A DNA stretch of 64,000 nt from Nocardioides sp. URHA0020. GTDB taxonomy: Bacteria > Actinomycetota > Actinomycetes > Propionibacteriales > Nocardioidaceae. Under the pieces are notes generated by a model, which was given only the letters and a program-made list of their open reading frames with translations, did no database searches and was not told where the DNA came from. Location of the stretch: the NCBI RefSeq assembly GCF_000620705.1, contig NZ_KK211170.1, forward strand, positions 273,219-337,218, in the 5' to 3' direction. Shown piece by piece: positions 37,487-46,139 of the stretch. The position numbers were made by a program, and so were the translations under genes. Within the stretch, counting starts at the first letter, position 1; the number at the start of each line of letters is the position of its first letter.

Positions 37487-38116
37487 ATGATGGAACGTTT
37501 CCGCGCCTTCTTCACGAAGGTCATCTCCCCGGTCGCCCACCTGCTGATCCGCCTCGGCGTCAGCCCCGACGCCGTCACCCTGGTCGGCACGCTCGGGGTG
37601 TCCGCGGGAGCGCTGGTCTTCTTCCCGCAGGGCAAGCTGCTCACCGGGGTCCTCGTCATCACCGCCTTCGTCTTCAGCGACCTGCTCGACGGCTACATGG
37701 CCCGCACGACCGGCCGGACCAGCAAGTTCGGCGCGTTCTGGGACTCCACGCTGGACCGGGTCGCGGACGGCGCGATCTTCATCGGGCTCGCCCTCTACTT
37801 CGCGTGGGAGGACCCCAGCAGGCTCTACCTCGTGCTCAGCCTCGTGTGCCTGCTGATGGGGTCCGTCACGTCGTACGCCCGCTCGCGCGGCGAGACCCTC
37901 GGGTTCAACGTCAAGGTCGGCATCGCCGAGCGCGCCGACCGGCTGGTCGCCATCCTGGTGCTGACCGGGCTCGGTGCGATCTTCGACGTCCCGGTGCTGA
38001 TGTACGTCGCCCTGTGGGGGCTGGCGATCGCGTCGACCGTGACCGTCGTGCAGCGCGTGTGGGTGGTCCGGAAGCAGGCCCTCGCGGAGGTCGCACTACC
38101 CTCTCCCCATGAGTGA
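37487..38116 (+). CDS. pgsA: CDP-alcohol phosphatidyltransferase, probable phosphatidylinositol phosphate synthase
   Basis: A 209-residue membrane enzyme. The CDP-alcohol signature D-x2-D-G-x2-A-R-x8-G-x3-D-x3-D is complete in DLLDGYMARTTGRTSKFGAF followed by WDSTLD, and six hydrophobic segments are visible. The actinobacterial gene at this place (after thrS and HIT, before pdxS) makes phosphatidylinositol phosphate from CDP-diacylglycerol and inositol phosphate. A double ATG (37487, 37490) leaves the exact start open. The mannoside acyltransferase and PimA genes that often follow it are absent here. Confidence 0.9.
   Translation: MMERFRAFFTKVISPVAHLLIRLGVSPDAVTLVGTLGVSAGALVFFPQGKLLTGVLVITAFVFSDLLDGYMARTTGRTSKFGAFWDSTLDRVADGAIFIGLALYFAWEDPSRLYLVLSLVCLLMGSVTSYARSRGETLGFNVKVGIAERADRLVAILVLTGLGAIFDVPVLMYVALWGLAIASTVTVVQRVWVVRKQALAEVALPSPHE
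38097..38102 (+). promoter_or_regulatory. -10 element of pdxS (leaderless), inside the preceding gene
   Basis: TACCCT lies 6 nt before the ATG of pdxS, within the last codons of the phosphatidyltransferase gene. Confidence 0.45.
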
Positions 38117-38996
38117 GAGCACAGGCACCACCCGAGTCAAGCGCGGCATGGCGGAGATGCTCAAGGGCGGCGTGATCATGGACGTGGTCACCCCCGAGCA
38201 GGCCAAGATCGCCGAGGACGCCGGCGCTGTCGCCGTGATGGCGCTCGAGCGGGTCCCGGCCGACATCCGGGCCCAGGGCGGCGTCTCGCGGATGAGCGAC
38301 CCCGACATGATCGACGGCATCATCGAGGCCGTCTCGATCCCGGTGATGGCCAAGGCCCGGATCGGTCACTTCGCCGAGGCACAGGTCCTGCAGTCGCTCG
38401 GCGTCGACTACATCGACGAGTCCGAGGTGCTCACCCCGGCGGACTACGAGAACCACATCGACAAGTGGGCGTTCACGATCCCCTTCGTCTGCGGCGCGAC
38501 CAACCTGGGCGAGGCCCTGCGGCGCATCACCGAGGGCGCGGCGATGATCCGCTCCAAGGGCGAGGCCGGCACCGGTGACGTCTCGAACGCCGTGACCCAC
38601 ATGCGCACGATCCGCAAGCAGATCCGCCGCCTCGGCGCGCTGGAGGAGGACGAGCTCTTCGTCGCGGCCAAGGAGCTGCAGGCGCCGTACGACCTGGTCA
38701 AGGAGGTCGCCGAGCAGGGCAAGCTGCCCGTGGTCCTCTTCACCGCCGGCGGCATCGCGACCCCGGCGGACGCGGCGATGATGATGCAGCTCGGTGCCGA
38801 GGGCGTGTTCGTCGGCTCCGGCATCTTCAAGGCCGGCAACCCCGCGCAGCGCGCCGAGGCCATCGTCAAGGCCACCACCTTCCACGACGACCCCGACATG
38901 GTCGCCAAGGTCTCGCGCGGTCTCGGCGAGGCGATGGTCGGCATCAACGTCGAGGAGATCCCGCAGCCGCACCGGCTCGCCGAGCGCGGCTGGTAG
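38109..38996 (+). CDS. pdxS: Pyridoxal 5'-phosphate synthase subunit PdxS
   Basis: A 295-residue TIM-barrel enzyme that joins ribose 5-phosphate, glyceraldehyde 3-phosphate and ammonia to make PLP. The sequence GGVIMDVVTPEQAKIAEDAG, then MALERVPADIRAQGGVSRMS and PVMAKARIGHFAEAQ, is diagnostic, with the active-site lysines in MDVVT and MAKARIGH regions. The glutaminase subunit PdxT is encoded at 40191-40802. It overlaps the previous gene by 8 bp but appears to have its own leaderless promoter. Confidence 0.97.
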   Translation: MSESTGTTRVKRGMAEMLKGGVIMDVVTPEQAKIAEDAGAVAVMALERVPADIRAQGGVSRMSDPDMIDGIIEAVSIPVMAKARIGHFAEAQVLQSLGVDYIDESEVLTPADYENHIDKWAFTIPFVCGATNLGEALRRITEGAAMIRSKGEAGTGDVSNAVTHMRTIRKQIRRLGALEEDELFVAAKELQAPYDLVKEVAEQGKLPVVLFTAGGIATPADAAMMMQLGAEGVFVGSGIFKAGNPAQRAEAIVKATTFHDDPDMVAKVSRGLGEAMVGINVEEIPQPHRLAERGW

Positions 38997-40148
38997 TCAG
39001 CCGAGCGCCCAGGTCACGACCCGGGCGGCGTTGCGCAGGCCGTAGGGCTGCACCCCGGGCGCGGCCGTGCCGAGGCGGACCACGATCGTCCGCGACGCCG
39101 GGTCGACCATCGCGATCTGGCCGCCGAGCCCGATGGCGGAGAAGATCCCCGCCGGGGCGTCCGGCACCAGCCGTCCCCGGACGTCGGTGACCGGCTGCCC
39201 GGCCGCGTCGACCTCGTCGGTCGCGCCGCGCAGCCGGCCCTCCCGGTTGAGCCACCACAGGTAGCCGTAGGCCGCGTTGAGCCTGGTCGAGGAGCGACCG
39301 GTCGACGCCCCGACGTACGCCGTGGACAGGATCCGCGTGCCGTCGACGGTGCCCTGCTCGAGGTAGAGGCGGGCGAAGCGCGCCAGGTCGAGGCAGGTGG
39401 TCTGCAGCCCGAAGTAGGCGTTGGTCGAGCGGCCGCCCGCGTCCGAGGTCATCCGGGTGTGAGTCATGCCCAGGGGTGTGAAGAGCCGCCGGGCGGCGAG
39501 CTCCGCCGTCGGCAGGCCGGTGGCCCTCACGAGCACCCGGTCGAGGACCTGGATCGCGGCGTTGTTGTAGGCCCACACGGTGCCCGGCGGGTGCTGCTGG
39601 CGCAGCCCGACGGCGTACGCCGTGCGGTCGGGCGCCCTGGTCATCGCGCCGTAGTCCGACTCGGCCGACCAGAAGCGGCCGCTGTCGTTCGCCAGCAGGT
39701 CGCGCACCGTCACCGAGTGCGAGGCGGTCCCGCGCCAGGACGGGACGTAGCGGGAGACCGGGTCGTCCAGCGCGAGAGACCCGTCATCGAGGGCGATGCC
39801 GACCAGGGCGCTGGTGACCGACTTCGTCACCGAGAAGACCTCCCGGGGCACCGACCGCTGCGTGCCCCAGTTCCACTCGCCGACCAGGCGACCGTCGCGG
39901 ACGACGGCGTAGCAGGAGCTGTCGAGGCGCTTGGCGTCCCGCGCCAGCCGGTCCAGTCGCTGGGACCGGAACCCCATCGTGGCCGGCGACGCGGTCGGCC
40001 ACCCGTCGATGCGCGGCTCCGGCGTGGGTCGTGCGGCGGCCGGCCGGGTGGGAGGCGGGTCGGTGGGCACGTCGGCGTCGGTGCAGGCGCCGAGCAGGAG
40101 CGCGGCGAGCGCCGTGGCCACGGCCGCGGTGGGTCGCCCGGGTCGCAT
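38997..40148 (-). CDS. Beta-lactamase-fold (class C-like) serine hydrolase lipoprotein
   Basis: A 383-residue exported protein starting at the ATG at 40148. Its signal peptide ends in LLLGAC with C22 lipidated. The serine hydrolase motifs are S106-V-T-K109 (SxxK) and YNN in GTVWAYNNAAIQVL. The domain is that of esterases, D-aminopeptidases and class C beta-lactamases; without a confirmed third motif its substrate remains open. It lies between pdxS and pdxT on the opposite strand, which splits the usual pair. Leaderless from TACGAT. Confidence 0.85.
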   Translation of the reverse strand: MRPGRPTAAVATALAALLLGACTDADVPTDPPPTRPAAARPTPEPRIDGWPTASPATMGFRSQRLDRLARDAKRLDSSCYAVVRDGRLVGEWNWGTQRSVPREVFSVTKSVTSALVGIALDDGSLALDDPVSRYVPSWRGTASHSVTVRDLLANDSGRFWSAESDYGAMTRAPDRTAYAVGLRQQHPPGTVWAYNNAAIQVLDRVLVRATGLPTAELAARRLFTPLGMTHTRMTSDAGGRSTNAYFGLQTTCLDLARFARLYLEQGTVDGTRILSTAYVGASTGRSSTRLNAAYGYLWWLNREGRLRGATDEVDAAGQPVTDVRGRLVPDAPAGIFSAIGLGGQIAMVDPASRTIVVRLGTAAPGVQPYGLRNAARVVTWALG

Positions 40149-40155
40149 GCGGCCG

Positions 40156-40183
40156 ATCGTAGGTGCTGACCCGCCTCTAGGCT
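40156..40183. promoter_or_regulatory. Divergent -10 elements of the hydrolase and pdxT genes
   Basis: Reverse strand: TACGAT (40161-40156), 7 nt before the ATG at 40148. Forward strand: TAGGCT (40178-40183), 7 nt before the GTG at 40191. Confidence 0.5.
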
Positions 40184-40190
40184 GGGGAGC

Positions 40191-40802
40191 GTGACCGTGA
40201 CCATCGGCGTCCTCGCCGTCCAGGGCGACGTGCGTGAGCACGTCCGGGTGCTCGGCGACCTCGGCGTCCGGGCCACCACGGTCCGGCGTACCTCCGAGCT
40301 GGACGCGTGCGACGGCCTGGTCGTCCCCGGCGGGGAGTCCACGACGATCGCCAAGCTGGCGCGTACCTTCGACCTCCTCGAGCCGATCAGGCAGCGGCTC
40401 AAGGAAGGGATGCCGGCCTTCGGGACGTGCGCCGGGATGATCATGCTGGCCGACCGGCTCGAGGACGGCGCGGTGGGTCAGGAGACCCTCGGCGGGCTGG
40501 ACATCACGGTGCGGCGCAACGCGTTCGGGCGCCAGGTCGACTCCTTCGAGGGTGACCTGGAGATCACCGGGCTCGACGCCCCGGTGCACGCCGTCTTCAT
40601 CCGGGCCCCGTGGGTCGAGTCGGTCGGCCCGGGTGTCGAAGTGCTCGGTCGTGTCGAGGCGGGAGCGGCCGCAGGTAGGATCGTCGCCGTCCGTCAGGGT
40701 CCGCTGATGGCGACGTCGTTCCACCCCGAAGTGGGTGGCGACTCCCGGGTCCACCAGCTGTTCGTGGATCTGGTGACCGGCGCGACGACACGAGCTGAGT
40801 AG
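40191..40802 (+). CDS. pdxT: Pyridoxal 5'-phosphate synthase glutaminase PdxT
   Basis: A 203-residue class I glutamine amidotransferase that feeds ammonia to PdxS. The nucleophile is C80 in FGTCAGMI, and the His/Glu pair is H178 and E180 in SFHPEVGGD. The motif VVPGGESTTIAKL is also typical. Leaderless from a GTG start. In most genomes pdxS and pdxT are adjacent; here a reverse-strand hydrolase gene lies between. Confidence 0.96.
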   Translation: MTVTIGVLAVQGDVREHVRVLGDLGVRATTVRRTSELDACDGLVVPGGESTTIAKLARTFDLLEPIRQRLKEGMPAFGTCAGMIMLADRLEDGAVGQETLGGLDITVRRNAFGRQVDSFEGDLEITGLDAPVHAVFIRAPWVESVGPGVEVLGRVEAGAAAGRIVAVRQGPLMATSFHPEVGGDSRVHQLFVDLVTGATTRAE

Positions 40803-40813
40803 AAGAGGGACGC

Positions 40814-41599
40814 ATGTCTGGCCACTCCAAGTGGGCGACCACGAAGCACAAGAAGGCGATCGTCGACGCCAAGCGCGGCAAGCTGTTCGCCAAGCTGATC
40901 AAGAACATCGAGATCGCGGCCAAGATGGGCGGCCCCGACCTCTCCGGCAACCCGACGCTGTACGACGCCGTGCAGAAGGCCAAGAAGCAGTCGGTGCCGA
41001 ACAAGAACATCGACTCCGCGGTCAAGCGCGGCGGCGGTCTCGACGGCGGCGGCGTCAACTACGAGACGATCATGTACGAGGTCTACGGACCGCAGGGCGT
41101 CGCGCTGCTCGTCGAGTGCCTCACCGACAACCGCAACCGGGCCGCGATGGAGGTGCGCACCGCGGTCACCCGCAACGGCGGCACCATGGCCGACCCCGGC
41201 TCGGTCTCCCGGCTCTTCACCCGCAAGGGCGTTGTCGTGGTCGGCAAGAGCCAGGAGCGCGGTGGCAAGCCGTGGGAGGTCGGCGAGGACGACGTCCTCG
41301 AGGCCACCCTCGACGCGGGCGCCGAGGACGTCAGCGACCTGGGGGAGAGCTTCGAGGTCCAGTCCGAGTCCGGTGACGTCGTCGCCGTCCGGACGGCGCT
41401 GCAGGCGGCCGGCATCGACTACGACTCCGCCGAGGTGCAGTTCGTCGCGACCATGGACATCCCGGTCGGCGACGTGGACACGGCCGGGAAGGTCTTCCGG
41501 CTCGTGGACGTCCTCGACGACCTCGACGACGTGCAGAACGTCTACAGCAACGCCGACATCCCCGACGACGTGCTCGAGGGCATCGGCGAGGACGACTGA
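40814..41599 (+). CDS. yebC: YebC/TACO1-family protein
   Basis: A 261-residue protein of the YebC family, starting MSGHSKWATTKHKKAIVDAK, which is near invariant. Recent work on the family links YebC2 to ribosome function at proline-rich sequences, and other members to transcription control of ruv genes; either may apply. It lies 12 nt after pdxT and before ruvCAB, the normal actinobacterial order. Confidence 0.96.
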   Translation: MSGHSKWATTKHKKAIVDAKRGKLFAKLIKNIEIAAKMGGPDLSGNPTLYDAVQKAKKQSVPNKNIDSAVKRGGGLDGGGVNYETIMYEVYGPQGVALLVECLTDNRNRAAMEVRTAVTRNGGTMADPGSVSRLFTRKGVVVVGKSQERGGKPWEVGEDDVLEATLDAGAEDVSDLGESFEVQSESGDVVAVRTALQAAGIDYDSAEVQFVATMDIPVGDVDTAGKVFRLVDVLDDLDDVQNVYSNADIPDDVLEGIGEDD

Positions 41600-41643
41600 G
41601 GCAGCGGTCCGCGTGTCGCGCCGACCGCCGGGGGGCCGACGGT

Positions 41644-41669
41644 TAGCGTGGCCTCCGAACACCTGTTCG
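41644..41669 (+). promoter_or_regulatory. ruvCAB promoter with LexA-type SOS box
   Basis: TAGCGT (41644-41649) is a -10 candidate. CGAACACCTGTTCG (41656-41669) matches the Gram-positive LexA box CGAAC-N4-GTTCG exactly and would cover the expected transcription start, 17 bp before the ruvC ATG. Confidence 0.75.
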
Positions 41670-41686
41670 GACGGAAGGGTTGACGA

Positions 41687-42226
41687 ATGCGCGTGCTGGG
41701 GATCGACCCCGGGCTGACCCGCTGCGGCATGGGCGTGGTCGAGGGCTCGGTCGGGCGACCGCTCGGCCTGGTCGACGTCAACGTGCTGCGGACCTCGTCC
41801 GACCTTCGGGTGCCCGAGCGGCTGGTGACCATCGAGAAGGGCATCGACGCCTGGCTCGACGAGTACCACCCCGACGCCGTGGCGATCGAGCGGGTGTTCG
41901 CCCGCTCCGACGTCAGCACGGTGATGGGCACCGCCCAGGCCAGCGGCATCGCGATGGTGTGCGCGGCCCGGCGCGGGCTGCCGGTCGCGCTGCACACCCC
42001 CAGCGAGGTCAAGGCCGCGGTCTCGGGCAACGGCCGGGCCGACAAGGCCCAGGTCGGCGCGATGGTGACCCGGATCCTGCGCCTCGACGCCCCGCCCAAG
42101 CCCGCCGACGCCGCCGACGCGCTCGCCCTGGCCATCACCCACATCTGGCGCGGTGGAGCGCAGGCCCGCATCGACGCCGCGCTCGCCGGCACCCGACAGG
42201 CTCGACGACCGAGGAGTCTCCGATGA
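41687..42226 (+). CDS. ruvC: Holliday junction resolvase RuvC
   Basis: A 179-residue endonuclease of the RNase H fold that cuts Holliday junctions. Acidic active-site residues are seen in GIDPGLTRCGMG, AIERVFARSD, and PADAADALALAITH. First gene of the ruvCAB operon, with an SOS box upstream. The stop overlaps the ruvA start (ATGA). Confidence 0.96.
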   Translation: MRVLGIDPGLTRCGMGVVEGSVGRPLGLVDVNVLRTSSDLRVPERLVTIEKGIDAWLDEYHPDAVAIERVFARSDVSTVMGTAQASGIAMVCAARRGLPVALHTPSEVKAAVSGNGRADKAQVGAMVTRILRLDAPPKPADAADALALAITHIWRGGAQARIDAALAGTRQARRPRSLR

Positions 42227-42819
42227 TCGCCTTCGTCCGTGGGCGGGTCGCCGCCCTCACCCTCTCGAGCGCCGTCGTCGAGGTCGGTGGCGTCGGTCTC
42301 GAGCTGATGTGCACGCCGGGCACGCTCGCCACGCTGCGCACGGGGGAGTCGGCGACGCTGCCGACGAGCATGGTCGTGCGCGAGGACTCGCTGACGCTCT
42401 TCGGCTTCGTCGACGACGACGAGAAGCAGACCTTCGAGCTCGTGCAGACCGCCTCCGGTGTCGGTCCGAAGGTTGCGCAGTCGATGCTCGCCGTCCTCTC
42501 GCCCGACGACCTGCGCCGCGCGATCGCCGCCGACGACATCAAGACCCTCACGAGGGTGCCCGGCATCGGCCAGAAGGGTGCACAGCGGATCGTCCTCGAG
42601 CTCAAGGACCGGATCGGCGCGCCGAGCGGCGTACGGCACGCGTCCGCCCCGGCCGCCGAGGCGCCGTGGCGCGACCAGGTGCACCAGGGCCTGGTCGGCC
42701 TGGGCTGGCCAGTGCGGGACGCCGAGAAGGCTGTCGACACCGTCGCACCCGAGGCCGGTGACGTCCCCGACGTGGCCGCACTGCTGCGCTCCGCCCTGCG
42801 CTCGCTGAGCAAGGCCTGA
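42223..42819 (+). CDS. ruvA: Holliday junction branch migration protein RuvA
   Basis: A 198-residue DNA-binding subunit that loads RuvB onto Holliday junctions. N-terminal OB fold (MIAFVRGRVAALTLSSAVVE), helix-hairpin-helix pairs (TASGVGPKVAQSMLAVLS and TRVPGIGQKGAQRIVLELKD) and C-terminal RuvB-binding domain (about 150-198) are all present. Coupled to ruvC by ATGA. Confidence 0.97.
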   Translation: MIAFVRGRVAALTLSSAVVEVGGVGLELMCTPGTLATLRTGESATLPTSMVVREDSLTLFGFVDDDEKQTFELVQTASGVGPKVAQSMLAVLSPDDLRRAIAADDIKTLTRVPGIGQKGAQRIVLELKDRIGAPSGVRHASAPAAEAPWRDQVHQGLVGLGWPVRDAEKAVDTVAPEAGDVPDVAALLRSALRSLSKA

Positions 42820-42823
42820 CCCG

Positions 42824-43906
42824 ATGCCGTTCCACGAGGACGACCTCGACGAGGCGGAGACGACCCACTTCCGCTCGCTCACGGCGGCCGAGGCCGAGGG
42901 GGACGAGCGGGCGGTCGAGGCGGCGCTGAGGCCGAAGTCCCTCGACGAGGTGGTCGGTCAGGTCCGGGTGCGCGACCAGCTCGGACTGGTGCTCGAGGCG
43001 GCCCGGCGGCGGGGCCGGGCGCCCGACCACGTGCTCCTGTCGGGACCTCCGGGGCTGGGCAAGACGACGCTCGCGATGATCATCGCCTCCGAGATGACCG
43101 CACCGCTGCGGCTCACGAGCGGGCCGGCGATCACCCACGCCGGCGACCTGGCGGCGATCCTCTCCGGGATGAACGAGGGCGACGTGCTCTTCGTCGACGA
43201 GATCCACCGGATGTCGCGCCCCGCCGAGGAGATGCTCTACATGGCGATGGAGGACTTCCGCGTCGACGTCATCATCGGCAAGGGACCCGGCGCCACCGCG
43301 ATCCCGCTGGAGATCCCGCCCTTCACCCTGGTCGGTGCCACCACCCGGGCGGGGCTCCTCCCCGGGCCGCTGCGCGACCGGTTCGGCTTCACCGCCCATC
43401 TCGAGTACTACGAGCCGCACGAGCTGGACCTGATCGTGCAGCGCTCCGCCGCGCTCCTCGACGTCGAGGTGCACGACGACGGCACCGCCGAGATCGCGTC
43501 GCGATCGCGCGGCACCCCGCGGATCGCCAACCGGCTGCTGCGCCGGGTCCGCGACTTCGCCCAGGTCCGCGCCGACGGCATCGTGACGCTCCCCGTCGCC
43601 CGGGCCGCCCTGGACCTCTACGAGGTCGACGACCTCGGCCTCGACCGGCTCGACCGGGCCGTGCTCGACGTGCTCTGCCGCCGCTTCGGCGGCGGGCCCG
43701 TCGGCGTCTCGACGCTGGCCGTCGCCGTGGGGGAGGAGCGCGAGACCGTCGAGGAGGTCGCCGAGCCGTTCCTGGTCCGCAACGGCTTCCTCGCCCGTAC
43801 GCCGCGCGGCCGGGTCGCCACACCGGCCGCCTGGCAGCACCTCGGCCTGGCGGTCCCGCCGGCGCCCGCCCCGCTCGAGACGGACGGCACCCTCTTCGAG
43901 GAGTGA
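42824..43906 (+). CDS. ruvB: Holliday junction branch migration ATPase RuvB
   Basis: A 360-residue AAA+ motor. Walker A is GPPGLGKTTLAMIIA, Walker B is VLFVDEIHRM, sensor 1 is VGATTRAGLL, and the arginine finger/sensor 2 regions are present (PLRDRFGF, RGTPRIANRLLRRVRDFA). The C-terminal winged helix runs from about residue 270 to 340. It begins 4 nt after ruvA. Confidence 0.97.
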   Translation: MPFHEDDLDEAETTHFRSLTAAEAEGDERAVEAALRPKSLDEVVGQVRVRDQLGLVLEAARRRGRAPDHVLLSGPPGLGKTTLAMIIASEMTAPLRLTSGPAITHAGDLAAILSGMNEGDVLFVDEIHRMSRPAEEMLYMAMEDFRVDVIIGKGPGATAIPLEIPPFTLVGATTRAGLLPGPLRDRFGFTAHLEYYEPHELDLIVQRSAALLDVEVHDDGTAEIASRSRGTPRIANRLLRRVRDFAQVRADGIVTLPVARAALDLYEVDDLGLDRLDRAVLDVLCRRFGGGPVGVSTLAVAVGEERETVEEVAEPFLVRNGFLARTPRGRVATPAAWQHLGLAVPPAPAPLETDGTLFEE

Positions 43907-43960
43907 GAGGCGCGACCCGAAGGGGTGACCCGGGTTCGTGATCCGGACCACCTCGCTGGT

Positions 43961-43966
43961 TACACT
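43961..43966 (+). promoter_or_regulatory. Probable -10 element of yajC-secDF
   Basis: TACACT lies 66 nt upstream of the yajC start. No convincing -35 hexamer is visible. Confidence 0.35.
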
Positions 43967-44032
43967 TGCCCGTCGGTCGACCGGTGGTCGGCTCGGACAT
44001 CCCTGCTTTCTGCTCGAGAGGTCTTTTTCGTC

Positions 44033-44368
44033 GTGGCGACCCTGCTGCCGCTCGTTGGCATCGTGCTGCTCTTCTGGCTCTTCATCATCCGGCCGCAATC
44101 TCGGCGGCAGAAGGAACTCCGGAACATGCAGTCGTCGTTGTCCGTAGAGGACGAGGTCATGCTGACGTCGGGGGTCTACGCCACCGTGCGCTCGGTCGAG
44201 GACGACCACGTCAAGGTCGAGATCGCCGAGGGCGTCGTCATCAAGGTCGCCCGCGGTGCCATCGGCAACAAGATCGCGCAGGACGTGGACGAGGTCGACG
44301 ACGAACGGGTCGAGACCGACACGGACAACAAGCCGGGCGTCATCGCCGACGGCCCGGAGGAGAACTGA
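44033..44368 (+). CDS. yajC: Sec translocase accessory protein YajC
   Basis: A 111-residue protein with one N-terminal membrane helix (LLPLVGIVLLFWLFIIRPQS) and a small soluble domain (LSVEDEVMLTSGVYATVRSV), the standard YajC layout. It associates with SecD/SecF. The GTG at 44033 is chosen since the membrane helix begins there; GAGAGG lies 12 nt before, which is somewhat far. Confidence 0.9.
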   Translation: MATLLPLVGIVLLFWLFIIRPQSRRQKELRNMQSSLSVEDEVMLTSGVYATVRSVEDDHVKVEIAEGVVIKVARGAIGNKIAQDVDEVDDERVETDTDNKPGVIADGPEEN

Positions 44369-44369
44369 C

Positions 44370-46139
44370 ATGGCACGCAACGCCGCTGCCCACGCGGGCC
44401 GCACGTTGGTCGTCTTCCTGCTCGGCATCGCGGTGCTCTTCGGCCTGGTCGCCCTCGGTGGCAACTGGAAGCCGGCGCTCGGTCTGGACCTCCAGGGCGG
44501 CACGCGCATCACGCTGACCGCCAACGGCTCTCCGACCAAGGAGAACCTCAACGAGGCCGCGTCCATCATCGACAAGCGGGTCAACGGCACCGGTGTCACC
44601 GAGGCCGAGGTGACCACCCAGGGCAACAAGTACATCGTCGTCGAGATCCCCGGTGACACCGACAACTCGCTGGTCGACACGGTGAAGCGCCAGGCACAGC
44701 TCCGGTTCCGCACGGTGGCGTGCACCAGCGCCGCCCCCGGCCCGTGTGCCAGTGCCGCCGCGCCGACGGACCCGAGTGGGGCCGAGAGCCCGAGCGCCGA
44801 GCCGGGCGTGGGCGTCACGCTGCCCGCGTCGCCGTCGAGCTCGCCCTCCGCGAAGTCGTCCTCGACCGCCAAGCCGAAGGCGTCCAGCAGCGCCTCGCCG
44901 AAGAACCGCCCCGGCTTCACCGCCGACGACGAGTCCACGTCCCCGTCGGCCTCGCCGAGCACGTCGCCGAGCTCCTCGCCCAGCGGCTCCGCCACGACGA
45001 GCCCCAGCGGGTCGCCGACGACCGCCCCCGCGGACACGGTGGGAGCCAGCGCGAAGGAGGCCCTGGCCTTCATCACGGCTCCGCCGCAGGAGGCGATCGA
45101 CGCGTACGCCGCCTACACCTGCCCCGCGACCAAGCCCCCGGCCGACAAGCCCGAGACCTGGCTCGTCACGTGCGGCACCGACGACGACGCCACCACGAAG
45201 TACCTCCTCTCGCCCGCGGCGATCGAGGGCACCGACCTGAAGAAGGCCTCGGCCGGCGTCCCGCAGGGTCAGGTCTCCTGGCAGGTCGACCTCACCCTCG
45301 GCGGTCAGGGCAAGAAGGTCTTCGCCGACCTGTCCAACGCCATGGCCGGCTCGGAGCAGCAGTTCGCGGTCGTGCTCGACGGCCAGGTCATCTCGTCGCC
45401 CACCTTCGACGGCCGGATCCCGGACGGCAACGCCCAGATCAGCGGCAACTTCACCAAGACCTCGGCCGAGAGCCTGGCCACCAGCCTGAAGTTCGGCGCG
45501 CTGCCGATCTCCTTCGAGAAGGACGGCACCCAGGTCGAGCAGATCGGTCCCTCGCTCGCCGGCAACCAGCTCCAGGCCGGACTCACCGCGGGCGCCCTAG
45601 GTCTGCTGCTCGTCATGGGCTACTGCCTGGTCTACTACCGCGGCCTCGGCCTGGTCGTCCTGGCCTCGCTGATCACGGCCGCCGCGATCACCTACGGCAT
45701 GGTCCTGCTGCTCGGCAACACGGCCGGCTTCACGCTGACCCTCCCGGGCATCGCGGGTCTGATCATCGGCGTCGGTGTCACCGCCGACTCCTTCATCATC
45801 TTCTTCGAACGCATCCGGGACGAGATGCGCGAGGGGAGGTCGATGCGGGTCGCCGTCGAGACCGGCTGGGTCCGAGCCAAGAAGACCCGGTTGGCGGCCA
45901 ACGTGGTGTCGCTGCTCTCGGCCGCGGTGCTCTACCTCTTCGCCACCGGCGCGGTGAAGGGCTTCGGCTTCGCCCTCGGTCTCTCGACGTTCATCGACCT
46001 CGCGATCCTCTTCTGGTTCACCAAGCCGCTGGTCACGGTCCTGGCACGACGCAAGTTCTTCAACGGCGGCGGCGAGCTCTCCGGGCTGAGCGCCAACACG
46101 CTCGGCATCGACCGGGTCGCCACGGGAGGTAAGGCCTGA
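44370..46139 (+). CDS. secD: Protein translocase subunit SecD with a Ser/Pro-rich insertion
   Basis: A 589-residue membrane protein that with SecF uses the proton gradient to help exported proteins cross the membrane. TM1 is near residues 10-28, the P1 periplasmic domain follows, and the C-terminal half has five helices with the family motif GLDLQGGTRI near residue 37 and the TM4 DxxxxFF pattern (GVTADSFIIFFERIR). Between about residues 119 and 225 lies a low-complexity stretch of Ser, Pro, Ala and Thr within P1, absent from E. coli SecD. The ATG follows GGAGGAGAACTGAC. Confidence 0.95.
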   Translation: MARNAAAHAGRTLVVFLLGIAVLFGLVALGGNWKPALGLDLQGGTRITLTANGSPTKENLNEAASIIDKRVNGTGVTEAEVTTQGNKYIVVEIPGDTDNSLVDTVKRQAQLRFRTVACTSAAPGPCASAAAPTDPSGAESPSAEPGVGVTLPASPSSSPSAKSSSTAKPKASSSASPKNRPGFTADDESTSPSASPSTSPSSSPSGSATTSPSGSPTTAPADTVGASAKEALAFITAPPQEAIDAYAAYTCPATKPPADKPETWLVTCGTDDDATTKYLLSPAAIEGTDLKKASAGVPQGQVSWQVDLTLGGQGKKVFADLSNAMAGSEQQFAVVLDGQVISSPTFDGRIPDGNAQISGNFTKTSAESLATSLKFGALPISFEKDGTQVEQIGPSLAGNQLQAGLTAGALGLLLVMGYCLVYYRGLGLVVLASLITAAAITYGMVLLLGNTAGFTLTLPGIAGLIIGVGVTADSFIIFFERIRDEMREGRSMRVAVETGWVRAKKTRLAANVVSLLSAAVLYLFATGAVKGFGFALGLSTFIDLAILFWFTKPLVTVLARRKFFNGGGELSGLSANTLGIDRVATGGKA

